NCBI GenBank assembly: GCA_002424635.1
Contig: DIKT01000051.1
Location: forward strand, 8,097 to 67,018
DNA length: 58,922 nt
Reading direction: 5' to 3'
DNA from: Desulfobulbaceae bacterium UBA5611
GTDB lineage: Bacteria > Desulfobacterota > Desulfobulbia > Desulfobulbales > Desulfocapsaceae
Positions 42,268 to 52,020 of the stretch are shown in pieces; within the stretch, counting starts at the first letter, position 1, and every line of letters begins with the position of its first letter. The notes beneath the pieces were generated by a model. It saw nothing but the letters and a program-made list of their open reading frames with translations. It searched no databases and was not told where the DNA came from. Both the position numbers and the translations under genes were made by a program.

Positions 42268-43488
42268 TCATGCTTTCTTTTTTTCCTGGACTTTCCTGTT
42301 TGCCTCGTTGAGTTTGGTGGTCAATACTTCGATATCAACAGGCTTATGCATATAAGCAAAGGCACCCAGTTGCATACAGGTTTCCCTGTCTACTTCCGAG
42401 CCGTGGCCCGTTAAAATAATAACTTCTATCTCCGGTCGTGTTTTTTTGACCCGGCGCAATACTTCAATGCCGCCAAGTCCCGGCATCTTGAGATCAAGAA
42501 CGAGCACGTCCGGTTCATCCTCAGCAATGAGTTTCAGGGCCGATTCGCCGTCATGGGCAACAGCAGAGCCCATATCCCGCAAAAGAAGTCGCTCTGACAG
42601 TGTTTGCACAAATTCGCATTCATCATCAACCAACAATACTTTTGCGGGTACGTTAAAATCATATTTGCGATAAAGGTCTGTCTCATGAAAATTGGTACCG
42701 ATCTTGGTTTCAACAGCCTCTACACCCCCAACCTTGGCTGCGATTTCCTTCAGCTCATCCTGCAGCCGGTTGAGCATGAGTACGTTTTTGTTGATGGTAA
42801 TAACAATACGTGCATTCGAGGCGCTAACCTCAACATTGTGCCCGGCATGGCCAAGGGCTACAGAGACCCTGGAGGCAAGAAGAAAATCCTTGACCGCCTG
42901 TGTCGAGGAACTGGTCGGGGTCAGAACATCTTTCTGCAGGTAGTCATCAATCAGGGAGGCTGCCTCGTTGACATTGCTTTTGCCCATGGGGATAACCAGA
43001 TCATAAAGTGAAGAATCCCAAGGCTCTTCAACCCCATAAAGGGTATGCACCCAGTAGGCGCGTTCTTTGTCCAGCTCTTTGATCAATTTTATGGCCTCTT
43101 TTTCATTGAGCCCCTGGTTTTCCATGGCCGAGCCAATGCGGTATTGAATGTCGCCAACCAGGCAGACATGGAGAATGTGGGTAATAGAGCGAGGGACAAG
43201 CAACCCGCCATAGCCGGCAATCAATAATTTATGCTCGGATAATATCTCAGCCGCGGCCAGCTTCAGGTAGGCCAGAGATAATTCTTTTTCGTGAGTAAAC
43301 TTATTGAAAACCGAAGTCTTGGACAAGAAAACTCGTTCCAGCTTTTCTTCACTCATGCCGGACAGTTTACTGGCCCTGACTATAAGATCATTCTCGGTGA
43401 CCAGAGTCGAGCCGGTCCGGTCGAGAACTTCTTTAACAACGGAACTGCCATTGCAGAAATCACTGCTGAATATTGTAATACAAGGCAT
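42268..43488 (-). CDS. Cytidylate-kinase-like / receiver fusion protein
   Basis: The 406-residue protein has three parts. Residues 1-185 match the cytidylate-kinase-like family (LIAGYGGLLVP, VCLVGDIQYRIGS, DKERAYWVHTLYG, YDLVIPMGK). The P-loop reads ITIFSSDFCNGSSVV, without the usual glycine-rich GKT/S-type core. Residues about 195-265 resemble a BON or divergent metal/heavy-atom-binding alpha/beta domain. Residues 283-395 are a receiver with Asp332 in VLDLKMP and Lys382. A nucleotide-binding fold in place of a usual DNA-binding output is odd. It follows the SulP gene by 22 bp and precedes the kinase gene, so it is likely part of the same signalling path. Confidence 0.8.
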   Translation of the reverse strand: MPCITIFSSDFCNGSSVVKEVLDRTGSTLVTENDLIVRASKLSGMSEEKLERVFLSKTSVFNKFTHEKELSLAYLKLAAAEILSEHKLLIAGYGGLLVPRSITHILHVCLVGDIQYRIGSAMENQGLNEKEAIKLIKELDKERAYWVHTLYGVEEPWDSSLYDLVIPMGKSNVNEAASLIDDYLQKDVLTPTSSSTQAVKDFLLASRVSVALGHAGHNVEVSASNARIVITINKNVLMLNRLQDELKEIAAKVGGVEAVETKIGTNFHETDLYRKYDFNVPAKVLLVDDECEFVQTLSERLLLRDMGSAVAHDGESALKLIAEDEPDVLVLDLKMPGLGGIEVLRRVKKTRPEIEVIILTGHGSEVDRETCMQLGAFAYMHKPVDIEVLTTKLNEANRKVQEKKKA

Positions 43489-43510
43489 GTTGATCCTCTT
43501 TTAAGTAAGA

Positions 43511-45661
43511 TTATGCTGGAATATATTTAGTCAAAGGACAATTATTGCAACCTTCACTTGGCAGATCGGTCTGTTGGTGGATGATCTCGACAATTTTTTC
43601 AACAGCGGTTTTAGTATCGGGATAAAAGTTTTCTTTACCAATCTTAGCAAAAAGATGAGTTCGTTCCATGACCGCTATGATTTTGCCCTTGGCGCTGCTG
43701 ATGGCAAAACCGAGGCCGGCGGCTCGAACACGGGCGACAACATTGGCAAGCGCCTCTTCACCGGAGGCATCCATGTCATTAATACCGCTGGCATCAAGCA
43801 GGATATAGCGCAGATCCGGATGCTCGGTCCGGAATTTGATAACCTGCTCATCGAGGTAACTGGCGTTGGCAAAAAAGAGGGCGCCGTCAAAACGAACAAC
43901 TGAGATATGACGGCAGCCTTTAAGCCGATAATGCTCGGAGCTCTTAAGAGTTTTCTCTTCATTCATAGATAATTCAGCCACCACCGGTCGCATCGATTTG
44001 TAAAGAAAGATAGCCATGGACAGGGCTACACCTACCATAATACCCTTATCGAGGTGCGGGGCAAAGGCCAGAGTGACAAAAAAAGTAATAATGGAAATGG
44101 CACCATCATACCATTGGGCCTTCCAGGCATGGACGAAACCATGGATATTTAATAGTCCGATAACGGCCATCATGATAACGGCAGCCAAGGTGGCCTGGGG
44201 GAGATGATACAGCAGAGGTGTGAAAAAAAGCAGAACGATAACCACACAGGCACTGGTGACGACCGACGAGATGCCGGACACCGCCCCGGCCTGCAGATTG
44301 ACGGCTGAACGGGAGAAAGAGCCGGAAACAGTATAACTGGAACCGATTGATCCCAGCATGTTGGCAAGGCCCTGACCGATTAGTTCCTGATTCGGGTCCA
44401 GCCGCTGGCCTGTTTTGGCCGCCATGGCCTTGGCGATAGCAATGGCCTCCATGAAGCCCAGCATGGCAATGATGATGGCGGTTGGCAATAGTTTGCCTAA
44501 TGATTTCACGGTTAACTCCGGAATGGCAAATTGCGGTAGACCCTCTGGAATCTTGCCGATAATAGCGCCCCCACCCATCAATTGGATAGCGGCCGGATCA
44601 AGTTGATCGTTTCTCACCTTCAGCCGCCAGGTTCTGCCGTCTGTTGCCAGATCGGCCGGGGCTGAATCCTTGGGATAAAAAGTATAAGCCTTGTCGTCCT
44701 CAATGGCGTCAAATTTCAGGCCTCGCAATTGCGACCGCAATTCCTGCACCTTTTCTTTCGAGTGAGCCATATAAGCGGTGATCAGGTTTATTTCTCCTTG
44801 CAGTTTGATCTGTTCAACTGTAGGACCGTGCGGGGATTGTTCAGCTTTCTTCAGCTCATCCAAGGTATTGGCCAGCTTCACCCGTTCGAGGCCCTGCTCT
44901 TTAATCAAGGCGACTGTGTGGTTAAATTCTGTAATTTTTGTTTCTGCTTCAGGCAGCTTAATGGCTGAAATATCAATCAACACATCTTTGTTAAAGCCGG
45001 TGAAATAGGAAATCAGGGTGGTGACAACGACCGCCACCAAGACATTGGGAATTCTCGGATTGATTTTACGTAAGACTACCATAATGATAACGGCGCTTAT
45101 CCCGTAGAGCAGGGTTGGCATATGTGTATAGTCCATGGCCGCTTTCCCTACCTGGATCATGGTCTCATAATGATGGGCGGCATTATCGACTGAGACACCG
45201 AAAAATTTTGAAAATTGCGATGAGGCGATGATGATGGCAGCCGCATTGGTAAAACCATTGACCACCGGATGGGATAGAAAATTAACCACCAGACCGAGGC
45301 GGAGAACACCAAGCAGAAATTGAAAGATACCGACTATAAGAGCCAGGACAATAGAGTAAGCGATAAATTCCGGGGAGCCGGCCGTGGCCAGCGGTTCAAG
45401 CGAGGCTGCTGACATGAGGGACACCACAGCCACCGGACCGGTACCCAGTTGCCTGCTGGAGCCAAACAGGGCAGCCACCATCGGGGGTAGGAAGGCGGCG
45501 TAGAGGCCATAATAGGCAGGAAGTCCGGCCAGCTGGGCATAGGCCATGGATTGCGGAATAAGAACTAAAGCAACTGTCAGACCAGCCATTGCATCAACAC
45601 GGAGGTCACTGCTTCGGTAGCCTTTAAACCAGCCTAGAAAAGGGAATATTTTGGTAAGCAT
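43511..45661 (-). CDS. SulP-family anion transporter with STAS domain and a large insertion
   Basis: The 716-residue transporter shows SulP signatures: VALVLIPQSMAYAQLAGLPAY-like helix 1, GTGPVAVVSL, LSHPVVNGFT, then GQGLANMLGSI and SGSFSRSAVN. A C-terminal STAS domain (about 590-700) has LLDASGINDMDASG. SulP proteins import sulfate, bicarbonate or related anions with Na+ or H+. Residues about 224-365 form an insertion rich in charged helices (LERVKLANTLDELKKAEQ, SKEKVQELRSQLRGL) in the loop before GKIPEGLPQF, where typical SulP proteins have almost none. The tail ends with a CNNC motif. It is first in the signalling operon. Confidence 0.88.
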   Translation of the reverse strand: MLTKIFPFLGWFKGYRSSDLRVDAMAGLTVALVLIPQSMAYAQLAGLPAYYGLYAAFLPPMVAALFGSSRQLGTGPVAVVSLMSAASLEPLATAGSPEFIAYSIVLALIVGIFQFLLGVLRLGLVVNFLSHPVVNGFTNAAAIIIASSQFSKFFGVSVDNAAHHYETMIQVGKAAMDYTHMPTLLYGISAVIIMVVLRKINPRIPNVLVAVVVTTLISYFTGFNKDVLIDISAIKLPEAETKITEFNHTVALIKEQGLERVKLANTLDELKKAEQSPHGPTVEQIKLQGEINLITAYMAHSKEKVQELRSQLRGLKFDAIEDDKAYTFYPKDSAPADLATDGRTWRLKVRNDQLDPAAIQLMGGGAIIGKIPEGLPQFAIPELTVKSLGKLLPTAIIIAMLGFMEAIAIAKAMAAKTGQRLDPNQELIGQGLANMLGSIGSSYTVSGSFSRSAVNLQAGAVSGISSVVTSACVVIVLLFFTPLLYHLPQATLAAVIMMAVIGLLNIHGFVHAWKAQWYDGAISIITFFVTLAFAPHLDKGIMVGVALSMAIFLYKSMRPVVAELSMNEEKTLKSSEHYRLKGCRHISVVRFDGALFFANASYLDEQVIKFRTEHPDLRYILLDASGINDMDASGEEALANVVARVRAAGLGFAISSAKGKIIAVMERTHLFAKIGKENFYPDTKTAVEKIVEIIHQQTDLPSEGCNNCPLTKYIPA

Positions 45662-46148
45662 TTTGATCTCGATTAATTTATTATCTATATTTTTTCAGCA
45701 ATATTGTGCTGATTCGATCAGTTCATCCGGCTTTCAGTGATGGTGGGGATTTGTCATGAAATATTTTTTTGTTAATTTCTACTAAAATGGATGACCAAAG
45801 TAAAAAATATATATTAGACATAAATTCACTCAGTTATAATTTGGTGGGAGCCACCCAATCAAAAGAGACCAGACTATCTCTTCCTTTTGCGGCCTTCAAA
45901 TAATATATGAAGACCGCCGCAGAGGAATATTGCTATTCCCTTGTCTAATGAGGTATTGTTAACTCTAAAATATTGATAGGGCATCCTTTAGTTATTGAAT
46001 CCTTTAAATTTAAATTTGTGCCAATATGGGATATCATTTCTAAAATGTCAAATCAGTTATGCTTTGCTTTCTGCTTGCTGAAGTTATATATTTTATTTTT
46101 ATCTTAAAAATTAGTTGTTTACACTTATGATTTTAATTTATAATTATT
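45662..46148. other. Divergent intergenic region, sulP to the PilZ gene
   Basis: This 487-bp A/T-rich gap has no gene. It holds an inverted repeat (CGGCCTTCA / TGAAGACCG, 45891-45916) and a -35/-10-like pair, TTGTTT (46115) and TATAAT (46139) with an 18-bp spacer. The -10 lies so close to the next ATG that the transcript would be leaderless or the start misplaced. Confidence 0.35.
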
Positions 46149-48476
46149 ATGGATAATGAACAACAACCAGGCGAACAGGCCCAAGAAAAATCTGAAGAGC
46201 TCCGAATTCGGCTGTTAACCCAGGTCAAAGAGTTTGAACAGGGCCAAAGCAGTGTTTTATTACAGGATGATTTTGTCCGTAATGTGGCGCAACTACTTGT
46301 TAAGTCTTCTCCGGATATGATTTCAGGTCATGCCGCAGTTCTTCTGGAGCTATTGGGCACGCATGCCTGCGGGGAAGATCTCATTCTCAGACAACGGGCA
46401 GTCATGGCCCTTTGTGTTTGTTCTCAGCTGTTGTCGCCCCAAGGTAATTATGCCTTGCTGTCAAAGGTGACTTTTCTGCTGACCGACTGGTTAAAGTGTG
46501 AACAAAGCTATCAGGCAATTTATGATACCGTCTGTCGACAGTTACAACAGAATGGGCTGAGGATGCTGGAGGAGGGCCATTGGCAGGACTTTGCCGTACT
46601 GCAGGACAGGCTATTCCACATTCAAGCCACCATCCGGGAAAAAGAGCATAAAATCAGTGCCCTGATCGCTAAGACTCAGGACTTGCTGGCGGCCCCCTAT
46701 ATTCTGGAAGAGTTAGCCCAGATGTGCCTGTCTGGTGAAGGAGCGCGGCAGGCCCTGGCCGAGAGGATCCTGATCCGCCTGGGTCGTCGCTCAGTTACTT
46801 TCCTGCTGAAAAAATTATTGCTGTCGCAACAGAAGACAGAACGTCTGCAGCTGATCAAGTTGCTGTCAACCACGGGCAAAATAGCTGGACCGGTGTTCAA
46901 AGACTTCCTGGCTAAGGAACTACCATGGTATGGCGTGCGCAATATTATTCTGCTGATTACCGCCCTCGGTGATTCCTCTCTGCTTCCCTTGGTGCTGCCT
47001 TCACTTAAACATACAGATATTCGTGTGCAGCAACAAGTTATTGAATGTATTGATGCGCTGGCCGGGGTTGATAAAAAGAAATATTTCCTGTCCGCCTTGT
47101 CTCTGATTAATGATGAATTAAAGGCTGGACTGATTGGCCAGCTAGGCGAACTCGGGATAGCTGACTGTGCCGATGTCCTGCTTGATCTGCTGGAGCAACG
47201 CGATACTATAACCGAAGATGTGCGGGCTGAACTTTTATCTAAAATCTGCATAGTCCTTCGGCAGGCCCCCCAACCGCGATCAATTGTCTTGTTACAGCAA
47301 CTCATTGCTGAGCGGGAAAAACAAGGACTTGGTAATGACTCGGTGGCTCTTATTGCCAGACGCACCCTGTGGCTTCTTGAATCGCAACTGGAGGCAGCAG
47401 GTCAGCTGGGCACTGATGAACACGTTAATGCTGCGGTTGGCTCTGCTGCAGCGCCTGCAGAGTCGGCAAGACAGACCTCCGGTATTCTGGAATCGCAGAT
47501 TCAACAACTATTGCAGGAAGGAAAAATAACAGAACTTACAGCCTTGATTGCTGAGCATGCCATGCAAGCGGTGAAGGAAAAAAAATTTGCCACCGCCGAA
47601 AGCTTGCGGGATCAGATGCTGACGGTTAATCCCAATGCCCTGATTGAAGTCATTCGCGTGAGTGAAGCCATTGAGGAAGCCAAGAGCAATGCCATCAGCA
47701 GCCATCATCTCAGCCTCTGGAGTGATCTCTATGATTTTTTGGATACCGAAGAATTCTCCGCCCTCTATCATTGTCAGCATTCCAAGGAATATCAGGCCGA
47801 AGAGGTAATCGTGCAGCAGGGAGATGCCAACCCCACGCTATATTTTATCAATGCGGGGGTTGTCGGTCTGACCTGTAAGCAGGGCCAGAAAGAAATATTT
47901 CTTAAACGTCTGCAGCCGGGAGAAATTATTGGCGTCGGTCCGTTCTTTGATGTCTCTCTCTGGACGGTAACGCTGACCGCCATGACTACTGTCAAGCTTC
48001 AGATCCTGGAACGACAGGATTTTCAGAAACTGTTGCTTTATCATCCCGGGCTTGAGTTAAGTCTGGCTGACTTCTGTCGTCGCTCGGATACTGTTGCTGA
48101 ATTATTGAAGATAGCCGGTGAAAGTCGTCGCCAGGATATTCGCCATCCCGCCCAGGGCATCATTATCAATAATCTGCTGGATGTGCATGGTAATCCTTCG
48201 CCGCAAAAATTCAAAGCGCAGCTGGAAGATATCTCCACTGGTGGCCTTTCTTTTGTAATTCGAATTTCGAAAAAAGAAAATGCCCGGTTGCTGCTCGGCC
48301 GCCAGGTTGTTTCCTTTATTCCCACAGGCTCTCATAAGGTGCGGGAGAGCAGGGGAGAGATTGTCGGAGTTAGTCTACAGGATTATGTCGATAAAGATTA
48401 TCGTGTGCATTTGCGATTTGAGCAGTCAATAGAGCCAAGCGAACTCAAAGCCATTGTGCGTCAATGGTGCCAGTAG
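46149..48476 (+). CDS. HEAT-repeat / cyclic-nucleotide-binding / PilZ protein
   Basis: The 775-residue soluble protein begins with helical HEAT-like repeats (about 40-420; LLKKLLLSQQKTERLQLIKL, LIGQLGELGIADCADVLLDL). A low-complexity Ala-rich linker comes next, then a cNMP-binding-type jelly roll (about 545-645; EVIVQQGDANPTLYFINAG, KRLQPGEIIGVGPFFD), then a PilZ domain (about 650-770). The PilZ has both c-di-GMP contacts: RQDIR (RxxxR) and DISTGG (D/NxSxxG). It is probably a c-di-GMP-responsive regulator. The cNMP pocket's phosphate-binding arginine is not evident. The start is uncertain; no ribosome site precedes the ATG. It is followed 18 bp later by the dihydrouridine synthase gene. Confidence 0.82.
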   Translation: MDNEQQPGEQAQEKSEELRIRLLTQVKEFEQGQSSVLLQDDFVRNVAQLLVKSSPDMISGHAAVLLELLGTHACGEDLILRQRAVMALCVCSQLLSPQGNYALLSKVTFLLTDWLKCEQSYQAIYDTVCRQLQQNGLRMLEEGHWQDFAVLQDRLFHIQATIREKEHKISALIAKTQDLLAAPYILEELAQMCLSGEGARQALAERILIRLGRRSVTFLLKKLLLSQQKTERLQLIKLLSTTGKIAGPVFKDFLAKELPWYGVRNIILLITALGDSSLLPLVLPSLKHTDIRVQQQVIECIDALAGVDKKKYFLSALSLINDELKAGLIGQLGELGIADCADVLLDLLEQRDTITEDVRAELLSKICIVLRQAPQPRSIVLLQQLIAEREKQGLGNDSVALIARRTLWLLESQLEAAGQLGTDEHVNAAVGSAAAPAESARQTSGILESQIQQLLQEGKITELTALIAEHAMQAVKEKKFATAESLRDQMLTVNPNALIEVIRVSEAIEEAKSNAISSHHLSLWSDLYDFLDTEEFSALYHCQHSKEYQAEEVIVQQGDANPTLYFINAGVVGLTCKQGQKEIFLKRLQPGEIIGVGPFFDVSLWTVTLTAMTTVKLQILERQDFQKLLLYHPGLELSLADFCRRSDTVAELLKIAGESRRQDIRHPAQGIIINNLLDVHGNPSPQKFKAQLEDISTGGLSFVIRISKKENARLLLGRQVVSFIPTGSHKVRESRGEIVGVSLQDYVDKDYRVHLRFEQSIEPSELKAIVRQWCQ

Positions 48477-48494
48477 GATCTTTATCCACCTCAT

Positions 48495-49472
48495 ATGAAT
48501 AAGTCGCTCTCCATTGGAGAACTTACCGTATCGCCGCCTTTGGCGCTGGCTCCCATGGTTGGTCTGTCTCATTCGGCCCTGCGGACTCTGGTGTTGGAGT
48601 TGGGGGGAGTTGGCCTCTTATTTACCGAGATGCTATCGGTGACTAGGCTGCCTGAGGAGAATGCTGCGGTTTCGCCTTTTCTGCTGCGGTATCCGGAAGA
48701 ACAGCCGCTTTTTTATCAGCTTTTTGTCAGTCCTGGTCAGGACGTGGGGCCGGCGGTTGACCGCCTGCACCAGCTTGGCGCCCAAGGGATTGATCTGAAT
48801 CTGGGCTGTCCGGCCCCCACTCTCCGCAAACAGGGGGCGGGCTGTGCCTTGACCAATGATCATGATCAGGTGCGTCATATTGTCGCCCAGTTGCGGGCGG
48901 CTACCAAATTACCGTTAAGCGCCAAGATCCGTCTGGGCGCCAGCCTGAACGAAGATGAGCTGCTCGATTTTTGTCGGATGCTTGAAGGCGAAGGGGTTGA
49001 TCTTCTGTCCGTCCATGGCCGACTGCATCAGGAAAAATTCTGTCGTCGGCCACGTTGGGACTGGATCGGCAAGGTTAAATCGGCGGTCAATATTCCGGTG
49101 TTGGCCAATGGCGGCATCTTCAGTGTGGAAGATGCCAGGAGATGTCTTGATCTCTCGGGCGCCGACGGCTTGATGCTGGGCCGGGGCGCGGTCGGTCGGC
49201 CCTGGCTGCTGGCTGATATTGCCAGAGAGATCTATGGGTTGCCTGGCCTGGCGCCCAGCTTGAGTCTGGCCGATATCTATAGTCGTTTTGTCCACCTGCT
49301 GGAGCGTTTTCGGCCGGAACGGCGTCTGGGGCGGTTGAAACAATTTACCCATTATTACGGCCGGAATTTTACTTTTGGTCATCACCTGGCGATAGCTGTC
49401 CAGACCAGCTCTTCGGTAGAACAGGCCTTTGATCGGGCCCAGCAGTTTTTTGCCGGCACCAAAGAAGTCTAA
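48495..49472 (+). CDS. tRNA-dihydrouridine synthase
   Basis: The 325-residue FMN enzyme reduces uridine to dihydrouridine in tRNA. It has LALAPMVGLSHSALR, the QLFVSPGQDVGPAV segment, the catalytic Cys in NLGCPAPTLRKQGAGCAL, SAKIRLG, SVHGRLHQEKF and LANGGIFSVEDA with GLMLGRGAVGRPWL. It is most like the DusB group but the subfamily cannot be fixed. It is probably co-transcribed with the PilZ gene upstream. Confidence 0.88.
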   Translation: MNKSLSIGELTVSPPLALAPMVGLSHSALRTLVLELGGVGLLFTEMLSVTRLPEENAAVSPFLLRYPEEQPLFYQLFVSPGQDVGPAVDRLHQLGAQGIDLNLGCPAPTLRKQGAGCALTNDHDQVRHIVAQLRAATKLPLSAKIRLGASLNEDELLDFCRMLEGEGVDLLSVHGRLHQEKFCRRPRWDWIGKVKSAVNIPVLANGGIFSVEDARRCLDLSGADGLMLGRGAVGRPWLLADIAREIYGLPGLAPSLSLADIYSRFVHLLERFRPERRLGRLKQFTHYYGRNFTFGHHLAIAVQTSSSVEQAFDRAQQFFAGTKEV

Positions 49473-49536
49473 CGGAACCTGTATTTATTTGACTCGGGGA
49501 ACAGAACCATTAAAATCATCAAGAGGAGAAATGGCC

Positions 49537-49908
49537 ATGATTGAGCTGATGAAGAAGGCATTATTGATGGGTTTGGGTGTAGCCTCTTTGACTAAAGAAA
49601 AAATTGCAGAGATGAGTCGGGATTTTATCGAACAGGGTAAACTGACCCAGCAGGAAGGAGAAAAACTGGTTGATGAGCTTTTTGCCAAGGCTGAAGAATC
49701 GAAGCAGGATTTAAAAAAAGAAATAGACAACCGGGTTGAAGAGATCATCAAAAAGATGAATCTGGTCCGTATGAGTGATCTGGATGAGGTAAAACTGCAG
49801 CTTCAACAATTGCAGGAGAGTTGTGCGGTTGCCGGAGCAGAAAAAGAAATACCAGCGGTCCGGGTCATAGAGTCCGAACCTGTTACCAAAGATCCTCTTT
49901 CCATATAG
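49537..49908 (+). CDS. Phasin-like coiled-coil protein
   Basis: The 123-residue protein has an N-terminal amphipathic helix (MIELMKKALLMGLGVASLTK), then a long charged helix (KLTQQEGEKLVDELFAKAEE, KKEIDNRVEEIIKKMNLVRM), a short linker and an acidic tail. This pattern matches phasin-like granule or surface-associated proteins of the PhaF/PhaI type, often annotated as polyhydroxyalkanoate synthesis regulators. No PHA genes are near, so the role is inferred. The start at 49537 is favoured by AGGAG eight bases upstream; an ATG two codons earlier is possible. Confidence 0.65.
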   Translation: MIELMKKALLMGLGVASLTKEKIAEMSRDFIEQGKLTQQEGEKLVDELFAKAEESKQDLKKEIDNRVEEIIKKMNLVRMSDLDEVKLQLQQLQESCAVAGAEKEIPAVRVIESEPVTKDPLSI

Positions 49909-50021
49909 AATTTTTATATGATGGTTATCAGTGAGATGGTAATCCTCGACTTCATCTATCTACCTGCAAAGGGCACCGAATTTCATTGGGGTTAAGATGA
50001 GTTCTTCATCAGTCCCGATGG

Positions 50022-51836
50022 TTATTCATTCTGATGAAAATGCCGGCGAATTTCCCGGGCCAGTTCCGGACCGATCCCGGGAACTTGAGTCAGCTGTTCC
50101 TCGGAGGCTCGTTTGATCTGCCTCAGACTGCCGAGGGTCTTGAGCAGTACTTCCTTTTTCCGGGGACCGATGCCGCTGACAGCGTCAAGCTCGGAGGCCA
50201 TGGTTGATTTATGGCGCAGTCGGCGGTGAAAAGTGATGCCGTAGCGGTGCGATTCGTCTCTGATCCGCATGAGATAGAGCAGCACCGGGTTATGGGCCGC
50301 CAGGATAATGGCATTTTTGCGGCCCGGCTTATACAGCTTTTCTCCTTCCCCTGATTTTTCTTTGGCAATAGCGAGCCAGTCCAATTCCTGCAGTCCTGCT
50401 ATTCCTGCCTCGCCCGCCATGCGCAGGGCAATTCCCAACTGGCCGCGCCCGCCGTCTACCAGCAGCAGATCAGGCAGGTCATTGTCCTCCCGACCACGTT
50501 TCAACCTGCGTTGCAGCACTTCAGCCATCATGGCATAATCATCAGGGCCGGCAACGGTCCGGATCTTATAATGACGGAAATACTGCTTGGCCGGTTCGCC
50601 CTGTTTGAAGCAGACCAGTGAACCGACGGCCTGCTGACCGGAGGTGTTGGAAATATCCAGACACTCGATAGTCTCAGGCGAGCGACTCAGGTGCAGGCTT
50701 TTGATCATGGCGTCGGCTAATATCTGCCATGATTGCTTTTTTTTGTCCTGTTCAGCAAAAACCTGTTGGGCATTGGCATTGGCCATAGCGATGAGCTGCA
50801 GCCGATCACCGCGCTGCGGCACCTGCAGATAAACGGTCTCACCGCGCAGGTCGCTCAGCCTTTCGCTTAAGAGCTCTTTATCCTCGGGCTCAGAGGGTAG
50901 AAGGATCTCCCGGGGCAGGTTGTCGCCTTGATCATAATATTGATTTAAAGCCTGGGAAAGAATGCTGGCGTCATCGCCCAGAGGTTCGGACAGAAAAAAA
51001 GTGCGGCTGCCGCTGATGGTGCCATTTCTGACCATGAGGATGGCAAGAGCCAATGACAGATCTTTTCTGGCCAAGCCGAAAATATCCTGATTCTTGGCAT
51101 GGCTGGCCACAATCACTTGTTTTTCCAGGGTGCGGGATAGGGCCTGAATCTGGTCGCGGATGATTGCCGCCCGCTCAAAGTCATAGTCATCGGCGGCAGT
51201 GGTCATCTGCTGGCTGAGGGTGGTGAGCAGATCACGATTATGGCCATCCAGCACCATGATGACTCCGGCCACCATCTCCTGATATTCTTGCTTATTGGCC
51301 AGGGCCATGCAGGGAGCCAGACAGTGGTGCATCTGCCCGTTGAGACAGGACCGTGTCCTGGCCTTAACCTGACTGGTTTTGCATCTTCTCAACGGAAACA
51401 GAGAGGAGAGGAGTTTGAGGGTGGCCCACATGGCGGATGCCGAAGAGTAAGGGCCGAAATAGCGGGCGCCATCTTTTTTCTTCCGTCTGCTCATCAGCAC
51501 CCGCGGCCATTCTTCCTGAAGAGTGACCTTGAGCAGGGGATAATTCTTGTCATCGCGGAGGATGATATTATATCTGGGGCGATATTTTTTGATCAGGGAG
51601 GCCTCCAGAATGAGGGCCTCTTTTTCGGTGCGGGTCAGTACGGTATCGACCTTGTGGACATGCGAAAGCATCACGGCGGTCTTACCCTGGGTAGATGCCG
51701 CCAGTCGTTCGTAGGAGGCCAGGCGTTTGCGCAGATCCTTGGCTTTACCGACATAGATGATGCCGGCTTTTTTATCCACCATCAGATAAACTCCCGGGGC
51801 ATGGGGGATAGAGGCAAGGAAATCAGAGGGGAACAT
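50022..51836 (-). CDS. uvrC: Excinuclease ABC subunit C
   Basis: The 604-residue subunit makes both incisions in nucleotide excision repair. It has the GIY-YIG nuclease domain (PGVYLMVDKKAGIIYVGKAKDLRKRL), a cysteine-containing segment (RRCKTSQ...RSCLNGQMHHCLAPC), and the UVR domain that contacts UvrB (DYDFERAAIIRDQIQAL). The RNase H-like C-terminal nuclease has CLDISNTSG and LLVDGGRGQL. The tandem helix-hairpin-helix at the end has VSGIGPRKKEVLL and VPGIGPELAREI. It is convergent with the phasin-like gene. Confidence 0.96.
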   Translation of the reverse strand: MFPSDFLASIPHAPGVYLMVDKKAGIIYVGKAKDLRKRLASYERLAASTQGKTAVMLSHVHKVDTVLTRTEKEALILEASLIKKYRPRYNIILRDDKNYPLLKVTLQEEWPRVLMSRRKKKDGARYFGPYSSASAMWATLKLLSSLFPLRRCKTSQVKARTRSCLNGQMHHCLAPCMALANKQEYQEMVAGVIMVLDGHNRDLLTTLSQQMTTAADDYDFERAAIIRDQIQALSRTLEKQVIVASHAKNQDIFGLARKDLSLALAILMVRNGTISGSRTFFLSEPLGDDASILSQALNQYYDQGDNLPREILLPSEPEDKELLSERLSDLRGETVYLQVPQRGDRLQLIAMANANAQQVFAEQDKKKQSWQILADAMIKSLHLSRSPETIECLDISNTSGQQAVGSLVCFKQGEPAKQYFRHYKIRTVAGPDDYAMMAEVLQRRLKRGREDNDLPDLLLVDGGRGQLGIALRMAGEAGIAGLQELDWLAIAKEKSGEGEKLYKPGRKNAIILAAHNPVLLYLMRIRDESHRYGITFHRRLRHKSTMASELDAVSGIGPRKKEVLLKTLGSLRQIKRASEEQLTQVPGIGPELAREIRRHFHQNE

Positions 51837-52020
51837 TGTTTATCATGTTAGTCTCGCTGGCTGGAGAGTGGCTGGTTGGGCCGTTATTAGGTTTATCGGC
51901 TCACTGAATTTAACAGTTATTAATTTATAGTAATCATAACCAGGATTGCAAGGGCTTGGTCATTCTTTACAAACACGGCCAAATTGACTAAGCTGGAAGC
52001 CATTAAAAGGAATTCTTCCG

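Noticed and set aside
45680..45710. Possible -24/-12 promoter upstream of sulP
   Set aside because: The GCAC and TTGC blocks are off by one base in spacing and the -24 GG is missing.
46115..46149. Sigma-70 promoter for the PilZ gene
   Set aside because: The -10 TATAAT would start transcription at the start codon. I noted it in the intergenic entry only.
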